From Paraburkholderia oxyphila NBRC 105797 (lineage in GTDB: Bacteria > Pseudomonadota > Gammaproteobacteria > Burkholderiales > Burkholderiaceae): 60,323 nucleotides of DNA. Where the stretch lies: positions 24,001-84,323 of the forward strand of contig NZ_BAYD01000041.1 of the NCBI RefSeq assembly GCF_000685075.1, given 5' to 3'. The notes beneath the pieces were generated by a model, which did not search any database, was not told where the DNA came from, and saw only the letters and a program-made list of their open reading frames with translations. A program made the position numbers and the translations under genes. Shown here one piece after another: positions 7,863-17,843 of the stretch. The first letter of the stretch is position 1. Each line of letters starts with the position of its first letter.

Positions 7863-8876
7863 TCAGCGCTGCCGGTAGGAGCCCGCGGGACTGCCGGTCC
7901 AGGACTTGAAGGCGCGCTGAAACGCGGCGCTGTCCGCAAAGCCGAGTTCGGCGGCCAGCGTCGCGACGGGCACGGCGCTCGTGGTGAGCCGCATGATCGC
8001 GAGATCGCGCCGCAGCCGGTCCTTCAGCGCCTGATACGACGTGCCCTCCGCCGCGAGGTGGCGCTGCATCGTGCTGGCGGAGACGTGCAGGCGCTTCGCG
8101 ATGGTCTCCAGGTCGGGCCATGCCGGGCTCGTGAGCTGCAACTGCTCGCGCACGCGCGCGCTGAACGCATGCTCGCCCGGCTTCGGAACGATCAGCCTGG
8201 GGATGACGTCGCGCCAGGCGGCTCGAAACGCCTGCTCGTCGCGACGCACCGGAGCCGCGAGCAAGTCCGCGTCGAACCAGACCGCCGAGTGCGCTTGCGC
8301 GAATTGCAGCGGGGCGGGAAAGATCGGCGCATAGATCGCTGCGTAGGCGGGCTGATCGAAACTGAAATCGAACCGCCGTGGCGGCAGCCGGCCGCCATGC
8401 AGCCATGCGAGAAACTGCCAGAACGTGCGCAACAGGAATTCGTGCAGGAAGTTCTGGGCGGCGGCCTGCGGCTCGTGAAACTCGAGCGCGAGACCGCTCA
8501 GGCCACCCTGGTCCACGCAATCCATGCGGACGTCGTCCTGCAGCAGCGAAAACGTACGCGCGGCGCGCCGCAGCGCTGTGGCGAGTGACGGCGCACCCAG
8601 CGCGGAACGCGCGACGAGCGCGAAGCTGCCGCGTCGGAGCCGCCGCGAGAACAGGCCGAGGCCCTCGTCGTCGCGCCGCTCGATCAAGAGGCTCAGGAGC
8701 GCCGCGTATTGCTCGGCCGTGACCCGCGCGCCGGCTTCGTCGAGCAGGGCGGGATCGATGCGGGCGTCGGCGAGCGCGGCCTCGATCCACTCGGGCGTTT
8801 CGGCGCCACGGCTGCGCAGGCCGCAGAGCAAGCCCTGCACCGACACGATGGAAAGCGTAACGGGCGCGCGCGACAT
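7863..8876 (-). CDS. AraC family transcriptional regulator
   Basis: A 337-residue regulator. The first two thirds match the arabinose-binding-like N-terminal domain found in OruR/ArgR-type AraC proteins. The C-terminus carries the double helix-turn-helix, including KRLHVSASTMQRHLAAEG and the second-helix motif AAELGFADSAAFQRAFKSWT followed by GSPAGSYR. It is the last gene of a leftward group: ligase (9612), TetR (8910), AraC, with gaps of 39 and 33 bp. Its position suggests it senses a pathway intermediate and activates one of the catabolic operons; the target cannot be read from the sequence. Confidence 0.88.
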   Translation of the reverse strand: MSRAPVTLSIVSVQGLLCGLRSRGAETPEWIEAALADARIDPALLDEAGARVTAEQYAALLSLLIERRDDEGLGLFSRRLRRGSFALVARSALGAPSLATALRRAARTFSLLQDDVRMDCVDQGGLSGLALEFHEPQAAAQNFLHEFLLRTFWQFLAWLHGGRLPPRRFDFSFDQPAYAAIYAPIFPAPLQFAQAHSAVWFDADLLAAPVRRDEQAFRAAWRDVIPRLIVPKPGEHAFSARVREQLQLTSPAWPDLETIAKRLHVSASTMQRHLAAEGTSYQALKDRLRRDLAIMRLTTSAVPVATLAAELGFADSAAFQRAFKSWTGSPAGSYRQR

Positions 8877-8909
8877 GGCGTGTGGGGTCCGGTGTTCTGC
8901 CAGCCGGCG

Positions 8910-9572
8910 CTACGCGGCCGTATCGTCAATGGCCGGGCCGCCGGTGGCGAGCCACTGGAACGAGGCCAGCGCAGTCTGGTCCAGGACCGCCGAAGCCGCG
9001 CGCGACGCGCCCTGACTGCCGACATTGCGCATCACGAGCCCCTGTAGCTGCGCGACGATCAGGGCCGCGCGCGCGTCACGCTCCGCATCCGAAATAGCCG
9101 GGGCGATGCCCCGGATCAGCTCCGCGATCGTTTTTCGCTCGCGCCGCTGAAGCTTCTGCATGGTCCGCGCGGCCACGGGGTCGGTGAGCGCGGCCGACGC
9201 GAGATGGACCAGAATCCGTGCCGTCGCGGGGTCTCTTGCCAGCTTGACGAACATTTTCATCGCGGCAAGGAAGCGTTCGAGCTGCGACGCCTCGGGCATG
9301 GCCGCGATGACCTCGTCGATGGCGGCCTGATAGCGGTCCATCAGGAACAGCCACATCGCCTCCAGCAAGTGGTCCTTGCTGGGGTAGTAGTGCTGCAGCG
9401 TGCTCAGGCCGATACCGACACTTGCGGCCACGCTGCGGACCGAGAAGCCCGCGTGGCCGTCGCGTATGAAAATCGCCTGCGCCGCTGCGAGAATTTCGTT
9501 GGCTCGCGCATGACCCCGCTGCGTAGTGGGCGAGGTCTTGCCGCGCAAAGGTTGCTGGCCGGTGAGATTCAT
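8910..9572 (-). CDS. TetR family transcriptional regulator
   Basis: A 220-residue regulator with the helix-turn-helix at about residues 20-70: RANEILAAAQAIFIRDGHAG, then SVRSVAASVGIGLSTLQHYY. The C-terminal ligand domain is TetR_C-like. It is encoded between the acyl-CoA ligase and AraC genes on the minus strand and is probably co-transcribed with them. The two CCGG-centred palindromes in the divergent promoter at 11399-11485 are plausible operators for it. Not to be confused with the TetR at 5652, whose recognition helix differs. Confidence 0.87.
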   Translation of the reverse strand: MNLTGQQPLRGKTSPTTQRGHARANEILAAAQAIFIRDGHAGFSVRSVAASVGIGLSTLQHYYPSKDHLLEAMWLFLMDRYQAAIDEVIAAMPEASQLERFLAAMKMFVKLARDPATARILVHLASAALTDPVAARTMQKLQRRERKTIAELIRGIAPAISDAERDARAALIVAQLQGLVMRNVGSQGASRAASAVLDQTALASFQWLATGGPAIDDTAA

Positions 9573-9611
9573 GCTGCGTGGGTAAACGAGTGAGGAAAGC
9601 CGCCGATCTTA

Positions 9612-11294
9612 CTACGTGTTCCAGACCACGGAGCGGCCCTGGCTTACCCAGTGCCCGAAGCGCGGCGAGAGCAGCTCTTCGATCCGGCTGCGCTTGATCT
9701 TCATCGTGGGCGTGAGCGTGCCGTCCTCGACCGACCAGGGCGTTGCGCAGATCACGAGGCACTGGAGCTTTTCGTGCGGATCGAGACCGGCGTTCACCTG
9801 TTCCAGATGGGCGGCGAGTGAGCGCTCCAGCGCCTCGCGCCCGCCGGGGCCGCGTGACTCGCCGAGCGCCGTTTCGTTGAGTATGACGAGTGCGAGCGGC
9901 TGATGCAGGTGGGCGCCCGCCACGAGACAGTTCTCCAGCGCAGGGTGCGCCATCAGCTGATTCTCGATCGGTGCGGGCGCAACGTACTTGCCCTTGCTCG
10001 TCTTGAAGTTGTCCTTCACCCGCCCGACGATCTTCAGGTTGCCGTGCGCGTCCAGCTCGCCCTTGTCGCCGGTGCGGAACCAGCCGTCGGCGGTGTAGGC
10101 CGCGTGCGTGAGCTCGGGGTCCTCGAAATAGCCGAGCATGAGCGAAGGGCCGCGCATCTGCACCTCACGGGTGTCCGGATCGAGACGCACATCCAGTTCG
10201 GGATAGGGCTTGCCGACCGTGCCCGGATAGAACTCGCCGGGCAGCGTCGAATGCGAGGCGGCGGCGTTCTCGGACATGCCATACCCCTCGGTGATCAGCA
10301 GGCCGAGGCGAGCGTACCAGCGCAGCAATTCCGGCGCAATGGGCGCGGTGCCGGAGATCGCGAAGCGCACTTCGGCGAGTCCGAGACCCTGGAGGAGTTC
10401 CTGCCTGAGCTTCTCGCCGGCGCCCGGCATGTCCAGCATGCGCTCGAGTTGCTCCGGCGGGATTTTCGCGCTTACGCCCTCGTGGAATTTCGACCAAAGG
10501 CGTGGCACGGAGACGAAGATGGTGGGACGCGCCCGGCGCAGGTCCGCGGCAAAGGTGGCGAGCGTGTCGCTGAAGTAGATGCGCATGCCGCCCACCAGCG
10601 AGCCGAGCTCCACGAGCACGCGCTCGGCGAGGTGAGCCAGCGGAAGATAGGAGAGCATACGGTCTTCTTCGCCATAGCGGATGCGCGTCGCGATCATGGT
10701 CACGGCGGCCGTGAGCGTGCCGAAACTGTGCATCACGCCCTTGGCCATGCCGGTCGTGCCCGAGGTGTACACGAGCGTTGCGAGGTCGCCGGCTGCGCGC
10801 CCGGGCTCCCCCTCGAGAGGCGCCGTGCTGGCGACGATCGCGTCCCATTGCAATGCGTCTATCGCGGGCGCGAGTGGCAGGGCGATGCATGGCAGGTTGG
10901 GCTGCGCGAGCACGGGCGCGAAGCGGGCCCAGTCGTCGTCGAGGCGGCCGACGAAGCAGGCCACGGCGCGCGAATGCGCGAGGATCTGGCTCGCGCTTTC
11001 GGCGGTGTTGGCGGGGAACAGGGGCACGGCGACGTGGCCGGCCATCCAGATGGCCAGATCCGCGATGATCCAGTGTGCGCTGTTCTTGCCCAGAATCGCA
11101 ATGCGCGAACCGGCCGGCCAGTCTTGCTGCTTCAGCCAGGCCGCCATGCGACGCGCCTGCGACGCAGCTTCGCCCCACGTGTAGTCGATCACCTCGTTGC
11201 CGCAGGGCTGGGTCAGCCAGACGGCGTCCGCACGCGTGCGCTCCCAGTAGTAGAGCCGCTGCAGCGGCAGGGTGTCGGCGGACGGTGCGCTCAT
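9612..11294 (-). CDS. AMP-dependent acyl-CoA synthetase (long-chain type)
   Basis: A 560-residue ligase that activates a carboxylic acid with ATP and CoA. The ATG at 11294 follows CAGGAGACAGGA, an ideal ribosome site, so the longer upstream frame is rejected. The phosphate-binding loop YTSGTTGMAKG, the adenylate motif ITEGYGMSENAAAS and the hinge-region segment GWFRTGDKGELD are all present, as is the C-terminal lysine region KTSKGKYVAP. Its layout resembles long-chain fatty-acid CoA ligases with a shortened C-domain. It is divergent from the thiolase at 11541 and leads the ligase-TetR-AraC operon. It probably performs the first activation step of the pathway. Confidence 0.9.
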   Translation of the reverse strand: MSAPSADTLPLQRLYYWERTRADAVWLTQPCGNEVIDYTWGEAASQARRMAAWLKQQDWPAGSRIAILGKNSAHWIIADLAIWMAGHVAVPLFPANTAESASQILAHSRAVACFVGRLDDDWARFAPVLAQPNLPCIALPLAPAIDALQWDAIVASTAPLEGEPGRAAGDLATLVYTSGTTGMAKGVMHSFGTLTAAVTMIATRIRYGEEDRMLSYLPLAHLAERVLVELGSLVGGMRIYFSDTLATFAADLRRARPTIFVSVPRLWSKFHEGVSAKIPPEQLERMLDMPGAGEKLRQELLQGLGLAEVRFAISGTAPIAPELLRWYARLGLLITEGYGMSENAAASHSTLPGEFYPGTVGKPYPELDVRLDPDTREVQMRGPSLMLGYFEDPELTHAAYTADGWFRTGDKGELDAHGNLKIVGRVKDNFKTSKGKYVAPAPIENQLMAHPALENCLVAGAHLHQPLALVILNETALGESRGPGGREALERSLAAHLEQVNAGLDPHEKLQCLVICATPWSVEDGTLTPTMKIKRSRIEELLSPRFGHWVSQGRSVVWNT

Positions 11295-11398
11295 TCCTGT
11301 CTCCTGATGGGGCCGCATCTCTCGAGGCCTCGTTGTCAGCATGATTGCCAGCAATCCAGATGATCCGGATTCCACTATTTTTTCCATAATAAGTCGGG

Positions 11399-11485
11399 TG
11401 ACCGGTTTTCGCAACGCTTGCCCGGACGCCCGATCTCCCTGGTTGACATATCGCCTTGCTCGTGTAGCATTCGCGTAACCGGTCA
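11399..11485. promoter_or_regulatory. Divergent control region: sigma-70-like promoter and two CCGG palindromes
   Basis: TTGACA (11443-11448), a 16-bp spacer and TAGCAT (11465-11470) form a good rightward promoter for the thiolase operon. A near-palindrome TAACCGGTCA (11476-11485) overlaps the expected start site. Its inverted partner TGACCGGTTT lies at 11399-11408, on the side of the leftward ligase operon. Together they look like paired operators, most likely for the TetR at 8910-9572 (inference). Confidence 0.55.
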
Positions 11486-11540
11486 TGTGACCCATTGGAA
11501 AAATGCCCCGGCAAAACCGGAGCCATTCAAGGAGACGAAG

Positions 11541-12746
<1,206 letters not shown>

Positions 12747-12769
12747 GCGCGCCCCTTACGAGATTCGTC

Positions 12770-14875
12770 ATGAAGACCATTCGCTACGAAACCGGCGCCG
12801 ACCAGATCGTCACGCTCACGTTCGACGACCCCGACGCCCCCGTCAATACGCTCAGCGAGCAGTGGCAGCGCGATTTTGCCGAGGCGGTGGAGCGCCTCGT
12901 CGCCGCGAAGGAGACGATCCGCGGCGTGATCCTCGCATCGGCCAAGTCGACCTTTGTTGCCGGCGCCGACCTGAAGGCCGTTCAGGAGTACAAAGCAAAG
13001 GACATGCCCTCCGTATTCGCGCGCATCGAAGTCGCGAAGCAAAACTTCCGGCGTCTCGAGACGCTTGGCAAGCCTGTCGTGGCGTGCCTGGCGGGCAGCG
13101 CCGTGGGCGGCGGCCTCGAGATTGCGCTGTGCGCCCACTATCGCGTGGCCGTGGATAGTCCCAAGATCCAGATTGGCTTGCCGGAGGCGACGCTCGGCCT
13201 GCTGCCGGCGGGCGGCGGCGTGACCAAGATGGTGCGCCTGCTCGGCCTCACAGAGGCTTTGCCCTGGCTGCTCGAAGGCAGGAACATGACGGCCGCCGAA
13301 GCCGCGCGCATCGGTCTCGTGCCGCGCCTTGTCGACACGCCGGACGCGCTGCGCGAGGCCGCGGTTGAATGGATCGACGCCAATCCCGTGGCGTCGCAGC
13401 CCTGGGACGTCAAGGGCTATCGCATGCCGGGCGGCACGCCCTCCACGCCGAAGATCGCGGGGGCGCTGGCCGTCATGTCCGCCGCGCTGGAGCAGAAAAC
13501 GCGCGGCCTGATGCCGGGGCCGGCGGCCATTCTGGCGTGCGCGGTCGAGGGCGCGCAGGTGGACTTCGACACGGCCATGCGGCTCGAATCGCGCGCCATC
13601 GTGAAGCTGTTCGTCGATCCCGTGGCGCAGAACCTCGTCAACTTCTTTTTCGACCGCACGCGCATCAAGGCGGGTGCCTCCCGTCCGGCGGGCGTGGCGC
13701 CGCAAGCCGTGGGGAAGGTGGGCATTCTCGGCGCCGGCATGATGGGCGCGGGCATTGCCTGTGTGAGCGCCATGCGCGGCATGGACTGCGTCCTGAAGGA
13801 CGTGACGCCCGAGCGGGCGGAGCACGGCAAGGCCTACACGCGCAAGGTCACCGACGCGCGCGTTGCAAAAGGCCGCATGACGGCCGAGCAGCAGGCCCAG
13901 GTGCTGGCGCGCATCCACGCCTCAGCCGATGCGCAAGATCTGCAGGGTTGCGATCTCATCATCGAAGCAGTATTCGAAAACCGCGAGCTGAAGGCTCAGG
14001 TAACGCGCGAGGCCGAGCCGATGCTGGCCGCGGACGGCGTGTTCGCGTCCAACACGTCGACCTTGCCGATCACGGGACTGGCCGCCGCATCGGCGCATCC
14101 CGAGCGCTTCATCGGGCTGCATTTCATCTCGCCCGTCGACAAGATTCCGCTCGTCGAGATCATCGTGGGCGAGCAGACGAGCGACGCCACGCTCGCACGC
14201 GCCTATGACTACGTGCTGCAGATCGGCAAGTTGCCGATCGTGGTCAACGATTCGCGCGGCTTCTATACCAGCCGGACCTTCGGCAGCTTCGTCAAGGAAG
14301 GCGTAGGCATGCTGATGGAAGGCATTCCTGCGGAAGTCATCGAAAATGCGGCGCTCTCGGCCGGCATGCCGGTCGGGCCGCTCACGGTGCTGGACGAAAC
14401 TTCGCTTTCGCTGGCGCTTTCCATCACCGAACAGACCATCGCGGACTTGAGGGCGGAGGGCAGGCCGTACCTGAAGGAGCCCGGCGACCTCGTCATCGAG
14501 AAGATGGTGAAGGAGCTCGGGCGCCAGGGGCGCGCAGGCGGAGGCGGCTTTTACGACTACCCGGAGGGGGAGAGGAAGCGCCTGTGGCCGGGGCTGAAGC
14601 AGCATTTCGGCAGGGCAGGCGTGCAGTGGGACATCGCCGAATTGCGCGACCGGCTGCTGTTCCGGCAATCGCTGGAGACCTTGCGGGCGATGAAGGAGGG
14701 CGTGTTGCGCACGACGCACGACGCCAACGTGGGCTCGGTCACCGCGATCGGCTTTCCGGCGTGGACGGGCGGCACCTGGCGCTTTATCGAGTCGCAGGGC
14801 ATGGAGCGGTTCATCGCGCGCTGCAACGAGCTGGCCGGCCGGTACGGCGAGCGTTTTGCGCCGCCGCAGGCGTAG
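12770..14875 (+). CDS. Bifunctional enoyl-CoA hydratase / 3-hydroxyacyl-CoA dehydrogenase (FadB/FadJ-like)
   Basis: A 701-residue fusion. The N-terminal crotonase domain (about 1-190) keeps both glutamates, in GSAVGGGLEIALCAHYR and GLPEATLGLLPAGGG. The NAD-binding dehydrogenase domain starts near residue 315 with GILGAGMMGAGIACVSA, includes the His-containing ERFIGLHFISPVDKIPLVEI, and is followed by the C-terminal helical domain with PVGPLTVLDETSL. It performs the S-specific hydration and dehydrogenation steps. It lies 23 bp after its thiolase partner. The locus also encodes a separate R-specific hydratase/dehydrogenase pair, so two stereochemical routes coexist. Confidence 0.93.
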   Translation: MKTIRYETGADQIVTLTFDDPDAPVNTLSEQWQRDFAEAVERLVAAKETIRGVILASAKSTFVAGADLKAVQEYKAKDMPSVFARIEVAKQNFRRLETLGKPVVACLAGSAVGGGLEIALCAHYRVAVDSPKIQIGLPEATLGLLPAGGGVTKMVRLLGLTEALPWLLEGRNMTAAEAARIGLVPRLVDTPDALREAAVEWIDANPVASQPWDVKGYRMPGGTPSTPKIAGALAVMSAALEQKTRGLMPGPAAILACAVEGAQVDFDTAMRLESRAIVKLFVDPVAQNLVNFFFDRTRIKAGASRPAGVAPQAVGKVGILGAGMMGAGIACVSAMRGMDCVLKDVTPERAEHGKAYTRKVTDARVAKGRMTAEQQAQVLARIHASADAQDLQGCDLIIEAVFENRELKAQVTREAEPMLAADGVFASNTSTLPITGLAAASAHPERFIGLHFISPVDKIPLVEIIVGEQTSDATLARAYDYVLQIGKLPIVVNDSRGFYTSRTFGSFVKEGVGMLMEGIPAEVIENAALSAGMPVGPLTVLDETSLSLALSITEQTIADLRAEGRPYLKEPGDLVIEKMVKELGRQGRAGGGGFYDYPEGERKRLWPGLKQHFGRAGVQWDIAELRDRLLFRQSLETLRAMKEGVLRTTHDANVGSVTAIGFPAWTGGTWRFIESQGMERFIARCNELAGRYGERFAPPQA

Positions 14876-15033
14876 CGTAACGAGGCCGCTCGAGGCGGGC
14901 GGCCATCCTCCTGCTCTCTGGCTGGGGCGGCACACAAGCGCTTTGCCGTCTTTTGCAATGTATTCGATGGATTGCGCAATCGCCGGACGGCGCGGCGGTC
15001 CCTAACATACATGCACAAAGACAGGAGACATCC

Positions 15034-16575
15034 ATGTATCAAACCCAGGCGCTGCATCGCGCGCGGCAACAGTACGGCAATCGTGTGGCCGTCCGTTTCG
15101 CGGGGCGCGAATGCACCTTCGGCGAACTCGCGGAGCGCGTCGCGCGGCTCGCCGGCGCGCTGCAGCAGCTGGGCATGGAGGAAGGCGACCGCATCGCGAT
15201 GCTTTCGCTGAATTCGGATCGCTATCTCGAGTTCCAGATGGCCGTGCCGTGGGGCGGCGGCGTGCTCAATCCCTGCAACATCCGCTGGTCCGCGGCAGAG
15301 TTGCTCTACGCGCTCGACGACTCGGGCTCGACCATGCTGCTCGTGGACGACGCGTTCGCCGAGCTTGGCGCGCAACTGCGCCGCGACGCGCAAACCGTGC
15401 GCGAGCTGATCTATTGCGGCGACGGTGCGGTGCCGGACGGCATGCGCTCCTATGAGGCGCTGGTCGCCGCAGCCGCGCCCGTAGCCGACCAGTACCGGCG
15501 CGGCGAGGATCTGGCCGGCATCTTCTATACCGGCGGCACGACGGGTTTCCCGAAGGGCGTGATGCTGAGCCACACCAACCTTGGCGTGGCCGCGCTCACC
15601 GCGTGCGCAACGGGCCTCGCGCGGCCCGGCGCGGTCTATCTGCATGCGGCGCCGATGTTCCATATCGCCGACATCGGGCTTGCCGGGCCGCATTGGGTCG
15701 AAGGCAATGCGCATGTGATCCTTCCCTCGTTCGAGCCGGGCGCCGTGCTCGAGGCGATTGCGCGCTACGGCGTCACCCACACGGTGCTCGTGCCGACCAT
15801 GATTCAGCGCCTCGTCGAGCATATCGAGCAAATGCCCCACTATGACGTGTCGACGCTCGAAGCGGTGGCGTACGGCGCCGCGCCGGTCACCTCGGCGCTG
15901 CTCGCGCGGGCGCAGGCCGCGTTTCCCGGCACGCGGTTCGTGCAGATCTACGGCATGACGGAGGCCGGTCCGGTGTCGATCGAAACCGGCGGCGCAGCCG
16001 GCCTCGCGCCAGAGGGCGCGGCCGGGCGGCCCTGCTACTGCGTCGAAGTGAAGATCGTCGACGCGAGAGGCGAGGAAGTGCCGCGCAACACGCCGGGCGA
16101 AGTGGCGCTGTGCGGGCCGAACGTGATGCAGGGCTACTGGAACAAGCCGGAGCAGACGGCGGCCGTGCTGCGCGACGGCTGGTATTTCACGGGCGACGGC
16201 GCGTACATGGACGACGACGGCTTTCTCCACGTGATCGATCGCCTCAAGGACATGATCATCACGGGCGGCGAGAACGTCTATTCCGCCGAAGTGGAAAACG
16301 CCATCGCGTCGCATCCGGCGGTTGCCGCAGCGGCCGTGATCGCCGTGCCCGACGCGCGCTGGGGGGAGGCCGTGCATGCGGTCGTCGTGGCCGCGCAGGG
16401 TGCCAGCGTGAGCGCCGACGACATCATCGCCCATTGCAAGGCACGCATAGCGGGCTACAAGTGCCCGCGCAGCGTCGAGTTCGTCGACGCGCTGCCTGTC
16501 TCGGGCGCCGGCAAGGTGCTCAAGGTCAGGCTGCGCGAGCGTCACTGGAAAGATCGTTCGCGCAGCGTGGCGTGA
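15034..16575 (+). CDS. AMP-dependent acyl-CoA synthetase
   Basis: A 513-residue ligase. The ATG at 15034 follows ACAGGAGACATCC. The loop FYTGGTTGFPKGVMLSHTNL, the adenylate motif IYGMTEAGP, the GWYFTGDGAYMDDDGFLHV hinge block and the C-terminal catalytic lysine in VSGAGKVLKVRLRE are all intact. It belongs to the medium-chain/aromatic fatty-acyl ligase class (FadD3/FadD13-like). It starts a rightward series of eight genes through etfA, suggesting it activates the substrate or a degradation intermediate for the acyl-CoA dehydrogenase pair downstream. Confidence 0.9.
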   Translation: MYQTQALHRARQQYGNRVAVRFAGRECTFGELAERVARLAGALQQLGMEEGDRIAMLSLNSDRYLEFQMAVPWGGGVLNPCNIRWSAAELLYALDDSGSTMLLVDDAFAELGAQLRRDAQTVRELIYCGDGAVPDGMRSYEALVAAAAPVADQYRRGEDLAGIFYTGGTTGFPKGVMLSHTNLGVAALTACATGLARPGAVYLHAAPMFHIADIGLAGPHWVEGNAHVILPSFEPGAVLEAIARYGVTHTVLVPTMIQRLVEHIEQMPHYDVSTLEAVAYGAAPVTSALLARAQAAFPGTRFVQIYGMTEAGPVSIETGGAAGLAPEGAAGRPCYCVEVKIVDARGEEVPRNTPGEVALCGPNVMQGYWNKPEQTAAVLRDGWYFTGDGAYMDDDGFLHVIDRLKDMIITGGENVYSAEVENAIASHPAVAAAAVIAVPDARWGEAVHAVVVAAQGASVSADDIIAHCKARIAGYKCPRSVEFVDALPVSGAGKVLKVRLRERHWKDRSRSVA

Positions 16576-16612
16576 CGGTTCATATCAATCGATACAGCAG
16601 GAGCATACCCAC

Positions 16613-17798
16613 ATGAGTCGAGACGTCTACGTTGCCGGGATCGGCATGATCCCGTTCACCAAGCCGGGCGCAAACGAGCCCTATCCGCAGATGGGTGCGC
16701 AGGCCGCGCGACTCGCGCTGAAAGACGCGGGTCTCGGCTACGAGCAGATCCAGCAGTGCTACGCGGGCTTCGTCTACGGCGATTCCACGGCGGGTCAGCG
16801 CGCCATCTATGAGGTCGGCATGACCGGCATTCCGGTCATCAACGTCAACAACAACTGCTCCACGGGTTCGACCGCGCTGTACCTGGCGCGGCAGGCCGTG
16901 GCGGGCGGCGCGGCCGACTGCGTGCTCGCACTCGGCTTCGAGCAGATGAATCCTGGCGCACTGAGCACGTATTTCCACGACCGTGCGTCGCCGTTCGACC
17001 GCTTCGCCGTGGTGGCCGAAGAACTGCTGGGCGCGAACGATGTGCCGCCCGCGCTGCGCCTATTTCGGCGGCGCCGGGCTCGCGCATATGAAGCAGTACG
17101 GAACGAAGCTCTCGACCTTCGCGAAGATCCGGGCCAAGGCGAGCCGCCACGCCGCGAACAACCCGCTCGCCGTGTTCCGCAACGTCGTGACGGAAGACGA
17201 AGTCATGGCGTCGCCGATGGTGTGGGAGGGCGTGATGACAAAGCTGATGGCCTGCCCGCCGACCAGCGGCGCGGCCGCCGCCGTCATCTGCTCGGAAGAC
17301 TTCGCGAAGCGCCACGGCTTGAACCGGCAGGTGCGCATCGCCGCGCAGGCGATGACGACCGATTTCACCTCGACGTTCGAGGCCCGCGACATGCGCGAAG
17401 TCGCCGGCGTCGGCATGACGAAAGCCGCCGCGCGCCAGGTGTACGAAGCGGCCGGCGTCTCGCCGCAGGATATCGATGTGATCGAGTTGCACGACTGCTT
17501 CGCCCATAACGAACTGCTGACCTATGAAGGGCTCGGCCTGTGCGCGGAAGGCGGCGCCGAAAAGTTCGTGCTCGACGGCGACAACACCTACGGCGGCAAG
17601 TACGTGACCAACCCGTCGGGCGGTCTGCTCTCGAAGGGCCATCCACTCGGGGCCACCGGCATAGCCCAGTGCGTCGAGCTGGTCCAGCATCTGCGCGGCA
17701 CGGCACAGGCGCGCCAGGTGGAGGGCGCGCGCCTCGCGCTCCAGCACAACGTGGGCCTTGGCGGCGCCTGCGTGGTGACGCTCTACGAGCGCGTCTGA
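16613..17798 (+). pseudogene. SCP2-type thiolase, interrupted by a single-base frameshift
   Basis: Residues 1 to about 148 are in one frame (MSRDVYVAGIGMIPF..., active Cys82 in NNNCSTGS). The rest is in the +1-shifted frame (YFGGAGLAHMKQYG... to the C-terminal GHPLGATG and NVGLGGACVV). Around 17055-17065 the sequence reads CTGCGCCTATTTC where removal of one C restores Leu-Arg-Tyr-Phe-Gly-Gly. Both halves match SCP2-type thiolases closely and all catalytic residues survive. This indicates a very recent mutation or a sequencing error rather than an old relic. The intact product would be about 394 residues and cleave the 3-ketoacyl-CoA made by the SDR at 20716. Confidence 0.85.
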
Positions 17799-17843
17799 TT
17801 GTTCAGGCTGCGCAAGCATCCACTCGATTCAGGAGACGGTCCG

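Noticed and set aside
14876..15033. GGCCGC/GCGGCC hairpin after the FadB/J-like gene as a terminator
   Set aside because: The stem is short with a long loop and no T-run; too weak to list.
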